From positions 6,591-70,590 of the forward strand of contig DCHU01000082.1 in NCBI GenBank assembly GCA_002314915.1: a stretch of 64,000 bases of DNA, written 5' to 3'. The stretch comes from Caryophanales bacterium UBA1744 (GTDB lineage Bacteria > Bacillota_I > Bacilli_A > RFN20 > CAG-826). A program made the position numbers and the translations under genes. This document shows, piece by piece, positions 43,394 to 52,379 of this stretch. Within the stretch, counting starts at the first letter, position 1. Each line of letters begins with the position of its first letter. The notes beneath the pieces are model-generated. The model was not told the DNA's origin, searched no databases, and was given only the letters and a program-made list of their open reading frames with translations.

Positions 43394-43419
43394 AAAGACC
43401 GCATTTTCACGCGATCTTT
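43394..43419 (-). terminator. Intrinsic terminator of the tldD-tldE pair
   Basis: Minus-strand AAAGATCGC-GTGAAAAT-GCGGTCTTT (one mismatch) then TTTC, 20 nt after the tldE stop. Confidence 0.8.
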
Positions 43420-43438
43420 AGTGTTTTTGGTTGTTTTA

Positions 43439-44761
43439 TTACTTTCCGCCGATAGACATTGATTTGATTAAGATGTCTGAGCAGATGATCGAAGAAAGGG
43501 TAAGCTTTTCGTTATTGTCGAAGGCTGTGACTTCGTTCAACATTTTGAATAAATTGCCTGATAAAGTGATCAGAGTTAATGGTTTTGTAACCTTGCCATT
43601 TTCGATCATGAATCCTTGTGCCTGGCAAGAGAAGTCGCCAGATCTTGCGTTCATGCCGGTTCCAAGTCCCTGGATGTCGGTGATGTAGACTCCCTCGTTA
43701 ATTGGAGCGATCATTTCATCGAATGTAGCCTTGCCGCCTTTTATATAAATATTAGAGAAGGATGTAGCGAGTCTTCCTCCAGCGTATCTTCCGTTTCCGG
43801 TTGACTCAACACCATCGATCTTTGCGGTCTCTGTGTTGTAGAGGTATGTCTTCAGAACGCCGTTCTTCACGATGTCCTTGTTTTCTTTTGCGACTCCCTC
43901 GTCATCAAAGTAAGAGAAGAAGATGTTTGGTAATAAAGGCTTCTCTGCGATGTTGATTTTGGTTGACGCAATTTTTGTACCTAATTTTCCGGCTAAGAAA
44001 CTTGAACCTCTCTGAACTTCTTCAGCGATGGTTGAGTGGATGAAATAATTGGCGATTGATGCGAACACGCTGTTCTTCAAAACGGTTGGATATTTGCCTG
44101 AGTTGCATGAGTCTGCGCCAAACTTTGAGATAACGCCATCACATGCGTTTTTGATGAACTCGTCTTTGTTGTAGGAAGAGAGGGATGTTCCATAGGAAAT
44201 CTCATAGTTCTCCTTAACTTTATCGCCATCTTTTGCTGCAACGCCCGCATACATAATGAAGTAGTTGCCCTTGTCTTTAAGCTTTAAACCGTGTGAGTTA
44301 TAGATTTCACTAACGGTTTCCTTTTCCTCGTACTGAATTACGGTTACTTCGGAGATTCTGCTATCGTAAGCCAAAATTTCTTTCTCAAGAGAAAGAGCCA
44401 TATTTATCTTGTCTTCAATAGGGGTTTTAACCAATTCTGGGTTGTAGACGTTCTTTTTGTGATACTTTTTGCTTCCAGGGAAGATGGATGCCTCACCTTC
44501 TTTTTCGCTAATCTTAGCGGTTTTGAGGATTCCGTCGATTAAGAACTCAAAGCAACCCTTTCCAACTTTCTGTGTTGAGGATGCGCCAAGCTTTCCATTT
44601 ACTACACCGCAAGCTTTGATTGAGATGTCATCTGAAATCTCGAATCCTTCAAGCGATCCGTGGAAGATCTGGAAACCTGTTGTTTTGCTTTGAGAGACTG
44701 TTAATTGGCACTCTGAAATGCCATTGGCTTTAGCCAATTCAAAGAATTTTGCTACTTTCAT
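43439..44761 (-). CDS. tldE: TldE/PmbA-like subunit
   Basis: A 440-residue homologue of PmbA/TldE. It has the fold of TldD but lacks the HExxxH motif, as in other TldE. TldD and TldE together form a heterodimeric metallopeptidase that trims unfolded peptides, including microcins and antitoxins, in enterobacteria. The 'AKDGDKVKENYEISYGTSL' region and Gly-rich 'GLGTGMNARSGDFSCQAQG' (in part) are typical. It overlaps tldD by 4 nt (ATGA). No peptide-antibiotic precursor is visible nearby. Confidence 0.9.
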   Translation of the reverse strand: MKVAKFFELAKANGISECQLTVSQSKTTGFQIFHGSLEGFEISDDISIKACGVVNGKLGASSTQKVGKGCFEFLIDGILKTAKISEKEGEASIFPGSKKYHKKNVYNPELVKTPIEDKINMALSLEKEILAYDSRISEVTVIQYEEKETVSEIYNSHGLKLKDKGNYFIMYAGVAAKDGDKVKENYEISYGTSLSSYNKDEFIKNACDGVISKFGADSCNSGKYPTVLKNSVFASIANYFIHSTIAEEVQRGSSFLAGKLGTKIASTKINIAEKPLLPNIFFSYFDDEGVAKENKDIVKNGVLKTYLYNTETAKIDGVESTGNGRYAGGRLATSFSNIYIKGGKATFDEMIAPINEGVYITDIQGLGTGMNARSGDFSCQAQGFMIENGKVTKPLTLITLSGNLFKMLNEVTAFDNNEKLTLSSIICSDILIKSMSIGGK

Positions 44762-46164
44762 TCCAATTTGCCTCCTCTTCCGCCAACGGTGATTGCGGAA
44801 ATTCTAAGTGTTGGCTGTCCAACGTTTACAGGAACCATACCTGAAGATGCGCCACAGTTGCCCTGTCCTAAGTCGACGTCATTTCCAACTCTATCGATGT
44901 TCATCAAGACTTCGCTTCCGCTTCCGATTAAGGTGCAACCTCTAACCGGTTCGCAGATTTTGCCGTCTCTAATGATATAAGCTTCGCTTGCGGAAAAGTT
45001 GAATTCGCCAGTCATTGGGTTGACCGACCCTCCGCCGAAGTTGTTGACATAGATGCCAAGTTTTGTGTCTTTGACAATCTGTTCTGGGTCATCTTTGCCC
45101 GCTGCAATGTATGTGTTGGACATTCTGCTTGTTGGGGCATATTTGTAGCTTTCTCTTCTACATGTTCCGTTTGGTTCCATGCCAAGTCTTCTTCCGTTGA
45201 GTCTATCGACCATGAATCCTGTGCAGATACCGTTCTTGATCAGACAATTCTTGTGTGTTTTGACACCTTCGGAGTCAATGCTGTTCGAACCCCATTCATT
45301 TGGAATCGTTCCATCGTCGTATGCTGTGACCAATTTCGAAGCGATTTGCTTTCCGATTGATTCTGAGAATACTGACTGCTTCTTTGCTGTTGCGGATGCC
45401 TCTAATGGGTGTCCGCATGCCTCATGGAACAAGACGCCTCCCCAGCCGTTTGTGATAACGACAGGATATACACCTGAAGGGCACTCGCCTGCGCTTAGGT
45501 TCTGGATTGCGACTTCGGCCGCTCTCCGAGATTTGGCCTTGTAATCAAGTTCCTTGAACCAATGCCATCCATCAGATCTTCCAGGAGCAACGCCTCCGGT
45601 TTCGATCTTTCCGTCTTCACCAGCAGCTAAAGCTGCAACATACAAACGTCCACGTTCTTCTGTGTTAACGATTTGGGATGCAACAGGTCCCTCGGCATTA
45701 AATAACTCCCAATTGCGGTGTGAGTTACCAAATGACGCCATAACACGGACGATTCTTGGGTCAACCGATTGGGCCTCCGCTGTGCATTCTTTTAAGAGCG
45801 CGATCTTTTCCTCGACTGGAACATCGATTAAGTGATCATCAATTTTATTGATGTTGTTAACTCTCTTTTTTGCGATTTTCTCGACTGTGATTTTTCTAAT
45901 TCCGCTATAGCTTGCCGCTAATGAGTGGGCTAGATTCATCAAGCTTGTCTGGGTGGTGTCGCTTGTGTATCCGTAAACCGATTTAAATTCGTTTAAGATA
46001 CGGATTCCAACGCCATATGTTTTTGATTCGTTGGAGCTGTTGACCTTTCCGTTCTCTAATTCAACGGACTGGTTTGTTGTCTCCTCAACGTAAATCTCGG
46101 CGTAATCTCCACCTGTGGACAAGCATTCATTCAAGACTTTAAGTGCTAAAGATTTTGAAATCAT
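44758..46164 (-). CDS. tldD: TldD metallopeptidase subunit
   Basis: A 468-residue protein with the zinc motif HEACGHPLEA and the conserved C-terminal Cys region 'GQGNCGASSGMVPVNVGQPT' (shortened). It is the catalytic subunit that works with TldE encoded immediately downstream. AAAGGA precedes the ATG at 46164. Relatives in Bacillota are usually of unknown substrate. The pair forms a two-gene operon ending in a terminator. Confidence 0.93.
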   Translation of the reverse strand: MISKSLALKVLNECLSTGGDYAEIYVEETTNQSVELENGKVNSSNESKTYGVGIRILNEFKSVYGYTSDTTQTSLMNLAHSLAASYSGIRKITVEKIAKKRVNNINKIDDHLIDVPVEEKIALLKECTAEAQSVDPRIVRVMASFGNSHRNWELFNAEGPVASQIVNTEERGRLYVAALAAGEDGKIETGGVAPGRSDGWHWFKELDYKAKSRRAAEVAIQNLSAGECPSGVYPVVITNGWGGVLFHEACGHPLEASATAKKQSVFSESIGKQIASKLVTAYDDGTIPNEWGSNSIDSEGVKTHKNCLIKNGICTGFMVDRLNGRRLGMEPNGTCRRESYKYAPTSRMSNTYIAAGKDDPEQIVKDTKLGIYVNNFGGGSVNPMTGEFNFSASEAYIIRDGKICEPVRGCTLIGSGSEVLMNIDRVGNDVDLGQGNCGASSGMVPVNVGQPTLRISAITVGGRGGKLE

Positions 46165-46273
46165 GTTTTATCCTTTCTTGCCGCCTATATGACGGCTCAT
46201 ACGATTGCAACACTATCACAAGAATTATCCAATTTCACCTTTTTCATTTTTTGAAATGATTTATAGTAATCAT

Positions 46274-46864
46274 ATGGAATTGTTTGACTCATTCACGAGT
46301 TATTGGAAAGAGAAGCAAAAGACCCTCGATAAGAAGGGTGTTTCCTTTATTGCGTACAAAGATTCTTTTAGGCACGGAATGAGAGGATTCCTCACCGGGT
46401 CATATTACAAAAGAGAGAGGTTAATCAAAGAGGGCGACCTCGTTTTTGGCTACACTTTTAAATGCTGGTCAGACGGGTCGAATTTCTCAAGCGATTATCC
46501 AACTTGGGTTTTGTTCTCGCCATATTTACAGGTAAGCAAAAACACAGCATTATTCGCAAAAATCAGCGGAAAACTGCAAGATTTTGCGAAACAAAATAAA
46601 GACAAAAAATACAGAAAACTCTGCAATTTAATCAACGAACCGTTGAGTGAATGCGACTATTTTGAGATACCCCCAGAGTTCACTGAGGGGGCGGTGGTTT
46701 ACATGTCGATTATATACGTTCACGTTAATCAATTCGTTAACTTCAGGATGGGCGTTAATCCACTCATAATCTCAAAGGGAATATCAAAAGAAGTAATCTA
46801 TCTTCCAGACTCTTATTGGCTTCCAGAATTCACAGATTTATATCACAAAAACAAACTTAATTAG
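46274..46864 (+). CDS. Hypothetical protein
   Basis: A 196-residue soluble protein that I do not recognise. It is rich in aromatic residues (Tyr, Phe, Trp) and Lys; no signal peptide, helix or known motif is seen. TATAGT (46262-46267) ends exactly 6 nt before the ATG at 46274 and there is no ribosome-binding site, so it is probably a leaderless gene; an upstream in-frame ATG at 46205 is less likely. An MBL-fold gene follows 10 nt later. Confidence 0.7.
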   Translation: MELFDSFTSYWKEKQKTLDKKGVSFIAYKDSFRHGMRGFLTGSYYKRERLIKEGDLVFGYTFKCWSDGSNFSSDYPTWVLFSPYLQVSKNTALFAKISGKLQDFAKQNKDKKYRKLCNLINEPLSECDYFEIPPEFTEGAVVYMSIIYVHVNQFVNFRMGVNPLIISKGISKEVIYLPDSYWLPEFTDLYHKNKLN

Positions 46865-46874
46865 AGGGAATGTT

Positions 46875-47465
46875 ATGGCAACACTTTTCTATCAAGGACA
46901 TGCATCGTTTAGGATTACCGCAAACAACGGAACGGTTATCTTCATCGACCCATATGAAGGGGTTGGCTACAAGACTCCAGCCAACCTTGTTCTGATATCT
47001 CATGAACACTATGACCACAACGACATCAACAAGATAATTCCCGCCGATAGATGTGTGGTTGTTAGATCCAAAGACGCTTTAATAAACGGAACTTACTACT
47101 CGTTTGACCTGTTCGGAATCCACATCCAAGCGGTCCCAGCATATAACTCTCACCACAAAAAAGAGGAGTGCGTTGGATGGCTGATCGAAGTGGACGGAAT
47201 CAAAATCTATCACGCAGGTGACACGGACTTCATCCCAGAAATGGCAGATCTCGCAAAAGAGAACATCGACTACGCTTTATTGCCGATCGACGGATTCTAT
47301 ACGATGAGTCCGATGGATGCCGCAAAAGCAGCGGAAGTCATGAATGTTAAACACCTTATTCCAATGCACTGCAAACCGGGCTTAATCTGGGATATTAGAC
47401 AGGTTATGCAAGTCCATTCCGACAAAGCGATGCTTGTTAGACCGAACGACAACATCGAACTTTAG
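46875..47465 (+). CDS. Metallo-beta-lactamase-fold hydrolase
   Basis: A 196-residue hydrolase of the UPF0173/UlaG-like group. The metal motif HEHYDHND and the later 'YHAGDTDF' and 'PMHC' are present. These proteins often bind two metal ions and hydrolyse phosphoesters or lactones; the substrate here is unknown. GAGGG lies 7 nt before the ATG. It is in tandem with the preceding hypothetical gene. Confidence 0.9.
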   Translation: MATLFYQGHASFRITANNGTVIFIDPYEGVGYKTPANLVLISHEHYDHNDINKIIPADRCVVVRSKDALINGTYYSFDLFGIHIQAVPAYNSHHKKEECVGWLIEVDGIKIYHAGDTDFIPEMADLAKENIDYALLPIDGFYTMSPMDAAKAAEVMNVKHLIPMHCKPGLIWDIRQVMQVHSDKAMLVRPNDNIEL

Positions 47466-47528
47466 ATACATTGACGAGATTTTTTCATCCTCCTAAAAGG
47501 AAATAGTAAAGATTTAATCGGTTTTTCC

Positions 47529-47611
47529 TTGCGTAAGAGGGTGTGAACGGATAATATATCAGCCGTAACTCTCTTTGTGGGGTAAACCACAAGGCGAAAG
47601 GAGTATTGAAA
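47529..47611 (+). promoter_or_regulatory. Candidate promoter and L31 leader stem-loop
   Basis: TTGCGT-17-TAATAT (47529-47557) is a plausible promoter. CTTTGTGG-GGTAAA-CCACAAGG (47573-47594) forms a perfect-arm 8-bp hairpin (one G-T) directly before the AAAGGAG site of rpmE. Autogenous L31 leaders are known in Bacillota; this stem is a candidate. Confidence 0.55.
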
Positions 47612-47821
47612 ATGAAGAAAGACATCCACCCAAAGTACCACAAGATCACAGTCACATGCGTCAGCTGTGGTGCAACATTCGAAACCGGCTCAACCTTAAG
47701 CGAAATCAAGGTTGATACCTGCTCAAAGTGCCACCCATTCTACACAGGCAAGCAGCGTAACGTTTCAACAGACGGCCGTATCGACAAGTTCAACAAGAAA
47801 CTTGCAAAAGCTGGAAAGTAA
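47612..47821 (+). CDS. rpmE: 50S ribosomal protein L31
   Basis: A 69-residue protein starting [20 protein letters not shown]. Four cysteines (two CxxC: CVSC and CSKC) show the zinc-containing form, not the zinc-free paralogue used when zinc is low. It ends 'CHPFYTGKQ' and a basic tail. The ATG at 47612 is preferred over a TTG six bases earlier because GGAG is 8 nt before it. Confidence 0.97.
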   Translation: MKKDIHPKYHKITVTCVSCGATFETGSTLSEIKVDTCSKCHPFYTGKQRNVSTDGRIDKFNKKLAKAGK

Positions 47822-47838
47822 TAACGGGTCCAACATAC

Positions 47839-47864
47839 AGCCACGTAAATCGTGGCTTTTTTGT
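47839..47864 (+). terminator. Intrinsic terminator of rpmE
   Basis: AGCCACG-TAAAT-CGTGGCT followed by TTTTTG. Perfect 7-bp stem. Confidence 0.93.
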
Positions 47865-47885
47865 TTCTTTTATCGCATATATATG

Positions 47886-47894
47886 TGTTAGAAT
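47886..47894 (+). promoter_or_regulatory. Extended -10 promoter of metG
   Basis: TG-T-TAGAAT (47886-47894), 39 nt before the metG ATG. No clear -35. Confidence 0.55.
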
Positions 47895-47933
47895 TCCACC
47901 GGACAAATATTTTGCAAGGAGGTTCCATTAGCC

Positions 47934-49541
47934 ATGAGCAAAAAATTCTATATAACTACACCTATCTATTATCCAAGCGCATCGCCACATCTTGGCCACG
48001 CTTACTGCACAACGCTCTGCGATATTATCGCAAGAGGCAAGAGAATGAGAGGATTTGACACTTATTTCCTCACAGGCTTAGATGAGCATGGAGAAAAAAT
48101 CCAAAAGAACGCAGCCGCCAAAGGAATTACACCACAGGCATTCGTAGACGGCGTTGCAGAAACATTCACATCACTCTGGAACACAATGAAGATCTCTAAC
48201 GACGACTTCATCAGAACAACCCAGGAAAGACATGTTAAGACAGTTGAAAACATCTTCTCAAGATTCGTTGAGAATGATGATGTTTACCTCTCATCTTACA
48301 AAGGTTGGTACTGTGTCCACGAGGAATCATATTGGACCGAAACCCAGGTCGGAGAAGAACATCTCTGCCCAGAATGCGGACGTCCAGTCGAAGAGAAAGA
48401 AGAAGGCGCATACTTCTTCAGATGCTCAAAGTACTTGGACAGATTACTTAAGTACTATGACGAAAATCCAACATTCATCGTCCCTCTCGGAAGAAAAGCC
48501 GAGATGGTCAACAACTTCATCAAGCCAGGACTTAATGAACTCTGTGTCACCAGAACCACGTTTGACTGGGGAATCCCTGTGAAAGAGGCTCCAGGCCACG
48601 TCATCTATGTTTGGTTAGACGCACTGACCAACTACATCACTGCTTTAGGCTACGGTCAGGAAGACGATTCACGCTTCAAGAATTACTGGGAAGACCCAGA
48701 TTGCGAAGTCGTTCACGTCATCGGTGCGGATATCACTAGATTCCACACAATCTATTGGCCAATGTTCTTGGACGCAATGAATCTCAGAAAGCCAGACAAA
48801 GTCTTTGTCCACGGCTTAATGATGATGAAGGATGGAAAGATGTCCAAATCAAAGGGCAACGTCATTCCAGTCCCACCACTCGTCGAGCACTACGGAGTCG
48901 ACTCAGTCAGATACTATCTCGCTAGAGAAATCGTTTTCGGTCAGGATGGACAGTTCACACCAGAGCAGTTCATCGAAAGATTGAATGCAGACTTATCAAA
49001 CAACTTTGGAAACCTCTTAAATAGAACAGTTTCCATGATCGCCAAGTACTATGGCGGCGCAATCCCTGAATATAAGGGTGATTTAAACGATCTCGACAAG
49101 GGATTACACGATGTCTACAACAAGACAATCGCCGCATATGAAGTCATGTCTGATGACCTTAAGGTCACAGAGAGCTATGCATCAGTTATGGAACTCGTAT
49201 CTGCCGCAAACAAATACATCGAGGAATCAGCACCTTGGGCACTCGCAAAAGACCCAGCTAAGGCAGATGAACTCGCATCATGCATGCAGCACCTCTCAAG
49301 CGTCATCTTCCTCGCAGGCATGCTTTTAAGCCCGATCTTCGTCACAAAGAGCGAGAAGGTCTTCGATCAGTTGGGCATCCCTGCTGACAAGAGAACTTAC
49401 GAAAACGCATGCACATTCGGCGCAACAGGCGGATTGACCGTCTGCAAGGGCGAGCAGCTCTTCCCAAGACTTGATGTTGCAACAGAGGTTGAATTCATCA
49501 AGAACTTAATGGCAGCACCAAAAGAAAAGGCAGCCGCATAA
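47934..49541 (+). CDS. metG: Methionyl-tRNA synthetase
   Basis: A 535-residue class I synthetase. HIGH motif as 'PHLGHAYC' and KMSKSKGNV are present. The zinc knuckle is of the reduced type: a CPEC pair ('EEHLCPECGR') but 'YCVHEES' where many have CxxC. The C-terminal tRNA-binding domain (Trbp111-like, in Bacillus MetG of about 660 residues) is absent, so the protein ends after the anticodon-binding bundle. AGGAGG lies 11 nt before the ATG, longer than ideal. Confidence 0.97.
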   Translation: MSKKFYITTPIYYPSASPHLGHAYCTTLCDIIARGKRMRGFDTYFLTGLDEHGEKIQKNAAAKGITPQAFVDGVAETFTSLWNTMKISNDDFIRTTQERHVKTVENIFSRFVENDDVYLSSYKGWYCVHEESYWTETQVGEEHLCPECGRPVEEKEEGAYFFRCSKYLDRLLKYYDENPTFIVPLGRKAEMVNNFIKPGLNELCVTRTTFDWGIPVKEAPGHVIYVWLDALTNYITALGYGQEDDSRFKNYWEDPDCEVVHVIGADITRFHTIYWPMFLDAMNLRKPDKVFVHGLMMMKDGKMSKSKGNVIPVPPLVEHYGVDSVRYYLAREIVFGQDGQFTPEQFIERLNADLSNNFGNLLNRTVSMIAKYYGGAIPEYKGDLNDLDKGLHDVYNKTIAAYEVMSDDLKVTESYASVMELVSAANKYIEESAPWALAKDPAKADELASCMQHLSSVIFLAGMLLSPIFVTKSEKVFDQLGIPADKRTYENACTFGATGGLTVCKGEQLFPRLDVATEVEFIKNLMAAPKEKAAA

Positions 49542-49545
49542 AACA

Positions 49546-50910
49546 ATGAACAACCCAAAAGACACTGAAATCATCAAGACAATTTGCTTAGACCTTTCTT
49601 ATGAAGGTAAAGGCGTGTGCCGTGATGGGGATAGAGTCGTGTTCGTCACAGGAATGTTTCCTGGAGACGAAGGCGATGTCGAAATCCTCTATAAGAAGAA
49701 CGGTGTCTTTTTTGGTCGTATAAAAAAGTTAGATAAACTATCAGAGAATAGAATCAAGTCTGTGTGCAAAGTGTGCACCGCTTGCGGTGGATGCTCATTC
49801 CAGGCATATAGATACGATGCTCAGTTAGAGTACAAGCAAAAACTTGTCTCTGAGCAGTTCCGCAAAGTCGGACACATGGTTGTGGATGTACTTCCAACCC
49901 TTGGAATGAAAGATCCGTATCACTACAGAAACAAGGTCCAGGTTCCTTTCGGTTGGGATCAGTGGCACCAGAACATCATTTATGGTTTCTATAAAGAAGG
50001 AACTCACTACATCGTTAAAAATGATGATTGCTCAATCGAAGATAAACTTGGAAACAAGATAGTCTCTGAATTGTGCAAGATCATGAACGAACTTCAAATC
50101 GACCCATATGTTGAAAAGACGGGCGAAGGATATATTAGACACGCGTTGGTAAGAACGAGCAAACATTTCGACCAGAACATGTTGGTCATCGTTTCCAAAT
50201 CACCATATTTCCCAAGAAAAGATAAACTCGTTGAACTTGTAAGAGAACGACTCCCAGAAGTCACGACGATTGTAGAAAACATCAACCCGGATAAGACCAA
50301 CGTAATCCTCGGAGATAAAGAGAAGATTATGTGGGGTAGAGGATATATCGAAGATATTCTTTGCGGAGTCAAATTCAGAATCTCTGCGAAGAGCTTCTAT
50401 CAGACAAACCCTGTCATGACTGAGATTCTTTATCAAACAGCGATGGATTTCGCCTCAATCGATCCAAATGAGGTTGTTTTCGACGCCTATTCAGGAATCG
50501 GAACGATCGGATTGATCGCCGCGACCAAAGGCGCGAAGAACGTAACGGCAGTTGAGGTTGTATCTGAAGCTGTTAGAGACGCTGAATATAATGCGAAATC
50601 AAACAACATCGAAAACTACACCGCGATATGTGGTGATGCGACAGAATACCTAGTCGAACAAGCCAAACTTGGCGTCAAATTCGACACCATATTCATGGAT
50701 CCTCCTCGCAAAGGATCTACACCCGAGTTCATTAATGCGGTTAAGACCACTAAGCCTAATAAGATTGTGTATGTGTCATGCAACCCAAGCACGCTTGCAA
50801 GAGACTGTGCTTTGCTTGTTGGTATGTATGAAATTAAAAAGGTCCAACCAGTGGATCTTTTCCCGCAAACCCCTCACGTTGAGTGTATCACGTTGCTCTG
50901 TCGAAAATAG
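49546..50910 (+). CDS. 23S rRNA (uracil-5-)-methyltransferase, RlmCD/RumA family
   Basis: A 454-residue SAM-dependent m5U methyltransferase. An N-terminal TRAM-like beta domain (1-65), Fe-S cysteines 'CKVCTACGGCSF', SAM-binding motif 'DAYSGIGTIGL', and the catalytic region 'DPPRKGS' with 'VSCNPSTLARD' (nucleophile Cys). In Bacillota the related RlmCD modifies two uridines of 23S rRNA. It begins 4 nt after metG and has no clear ribosome-binding site, so it is likely coupled to metG translation. Confidence 0.92.
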   Translation: MNNPKDTEIIKTICLDLSYEGKGVCRDGDRVVFVTGMFPGDEGDVEILYKKNGVFFGRIKKLDKLSENRIKSVCKVCTACGGCSFQAYRYDAQLEYKQKLVSEQFRKVGHMVVDVLPTLGMKDPYHYRNKVQVPFGWDQWHQNIIYGFYKEGTHYIVKNDDCSIEDKLGNKIVSELCKIMNELQIDPYVEKTGEGYIRHALVRTSKHFDQNMLVIVSKSPYFPRKDKLVELVRERLPEVTTIVENINPDKTNVILGDKEKIMWGRGYIEDILCGVKFRISAKSFYQTNPVMTEILYQTAMDFASIDPNEVVFDAYSGIGTIGLIAATKGAKNVTAVEVVSEAVRDAEYNAKSNNIENYTAICGDATEYLVEQAKLGVKFDTIFMDPPRKGSTPEFINAVKTTKPNKIVYVSCNPSTLARDCALLVGMYEIKKVQPVDLFPQTPHVECITLLCRK

Positions 50911-51114
50911 GGTGAAAACGCCAAAAAAAGCATAAAATCAAGGGTTTTGGTCAATTTGGGTTGATCAAGACTCTTTTTTCTTCTACTCTCGTTTTCGTTA
51001 AATACCCCGAAAATCTTCGGTTTTATAGTATGAGGAAACATATCAATATTTGTACAGATACATCGCATTTATGGGAACGTAGCGGCAGATAGGATCACAT
51101 TCAGTATAATTTAA

Positions 51115-51164
51115 TGAAAAACGATAAATAATTATTGAAAAACGACTTATGATTATGATATAAA
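51115..51164 (+). promoter_or_regulatory. Promoter with tandem 10-bp direct repeats
   Basis: TTGAAA (51135-51140), 18-bp spacer, TATAAA (51159-51164) preceded by TGA (extended -10). TGAAAAACGA occurs twice, at 51115-51124 and 51136-51145, exactly 21 bp apart and overlapping the -35 box, as for activator dimers on one face of the DNA. It drives the cassette 51193-56136. The rest of 50911-51192 holds no gene. Confidence 0.7.
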
Positions 51165-51192
51165 TTAATTGAAGTATTATAGGAGAAACATT

Positions 51193-51642
51193 ATGAAAAT
51201 CGAAAAATATCTGTTTCCGTTTATCTCCGTCGTCTCAATCGCAATAGGCGTATTTTTCTGCGTTTGGTATTATCCATCAGCGCTGATTGACAGCGATCAT
51301 ACGATCTACGGAACGATGCTTGCCCTGCATATTGCGCTGTCTATGCCTTGCTTCTGGATTGTCTATGTTTTTACGGATTTGTGGATCAGGTATTTGAATG
51401 GAGGAGCATTCACTCAGAGGACGTGTGCATTATTGAAGGCTTCATCCGTTGTTATGCTTGCTGATAGCGTGATGTTCGTCGCGTTGACATCTGTCGATAT
51501 TGCCCTTTCGTGCATTTCAAACGTAATCGGGAATGTGGCGATATTGCTTTTCGGCCTAATGGTGTCTGCTGCGCTATTCGTCTTGAGAAATCACGTCCGC
51601 GCGGTAATCAAGGATAAGGAAGACTTGGAGGGCACGGTATGA
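51193..51642 (+). CDS. DUF2975 four-helix membrane protein
   Basis: A 149-residue membrane protein with four helices (about 8-28, 43-66, 86-108, 113-135). It is of the DUF2975/YoaS type, which is regularly paired with a small Xre regulator, as here: the next gene overlaps by 4 nt (ATGA). The pair is thought to be a regulator with a membrane partner, possibly sensing membrane state or a peptide. AGGAG lies 7 nt before the ATG at 51193. First gene of the cassette. Confidence 0.85.
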   Translation: MKIEKYLFPFISVVSIAIGVFFCVWYYPSALIDSDHTIYGTMLALHIALSMPCFWIVYVFTDLWIRYLNGGAFTQRTCALLKASSVVMLADSVMFVALTSVDIALSCISNVIGNVAILLFGLMVSAALFVLRNHVRAVIKDKEDLEGTV

Positions 51643-51857
51643 TTGTTGTGAATGTTGACGTGATGCTCGCAAAGAAGAAGATGAGCGTCACGGAGTTGTC
51701 GGAGAGGCTTGGCATCACAATACAGAATGTCTCGCTTTTGAAAAACGGAAAACTCAAGGCATTGAGGATATCAACCCTGGATAAGCTTTGCGAGATATTC
51801 GATTGTCAACCAAGCGATTTGCTCGAATACAGAAAGGAAGAAGAAAATGAAAAATAA
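51639..51857 (+). CDS. Xre-family helix-turn-helix regulator
   Basis: A 72-residue protein that is nearly all HTH_3 domain: 'VTELSERLGITIQNVSLLKNG', then 'STLDKLCEIFDCQPSDLLEY'. It is the YozG/YgzD type that pairs with DUF2975. Overlaps the DUF2975 gene by 4 nt and the lipoprotein gene by 11 nt. It is a candidate regulator of the cassette; the direct repeats at 51115 are its possible site. Confidence 0.92.
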   Translation: MIVVNVDVMLAKKKMSVTELSERLGITIQNVSLLKNGKLKALRISTLDKLCEIFDCQPSDLLEYRKEEENEK

Positions 51858-52356
51858 AGTACTACTAAAATTTGTTGGCGTTTCATTGTTGTTTTCGGCA
51901 ATGTTGCTGCCTATTACATCTTGCTCATTAATAATTGGCGGAATCAAAGGCCTTACAGATAGCATTCAGGATAAATGGAATAGCAACCATGGAATAAACT
52001 TTTTCAGCAATGACTGGGAAAGGCTTTACAATACGGGCCTCGAATACGAATATGCCGCTAGACTTTACGTATTTTCTACAAATGGAACAAGCGTTAAGGA
52101 ACAGTACTTGGTTACAGAAAAGAATTCTGATTTTGAGGAAAGGTGGGATCATTGGATTAACTATATAGAAAAGCAACAAACTATAAGTGATGAGTACGAT
52201 TTTTCATTCGATGATGATTATCAATGGATGTGGTACGTTCTTAAAAAAAGTTATATGGATGATCCGGAATTTGTTAAAAAAATTTACTATTCGAGTTTAC
52301 TTGCTGCATATGTTCCGTCTACAGAACGTATTTATGCAATACAAATAATAAGTTAA
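51847..52356 (+). CDS. Predicted lipoprotein
   Basis: A 169-residue exported protein with a lipobox ITSC (Cys26) after a hydrophobic leader. The mature part is aromatic and acidic, with no family I recognise. The start overlaps the Xre gene by 11 nt. Anchored at the outer face of the membrane, it may be an immunity or accessory factor for the cassette, judged only from its place beside a secreted protein and an ABC transporter. Confidence 0.75.
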   Translation: MKNKVLLKFVGVSLLFSAMLLPITSCSLIIGGIKGLTDSIQDKWNSNHGINFFSNDWERLYNTGLEYEYAARLYVFSTNGTSVKEQYLVTEKNSDFEERWDHWINYIEKQQTISDEYDFSFDDDYQWMWYVLKKSYMDDPEFVKKIYYSSLLAAYVPSTERIYAIQIIS

Positions 52357-52379
52357 TTCTAAGAAAGGAAATAGAGGAT

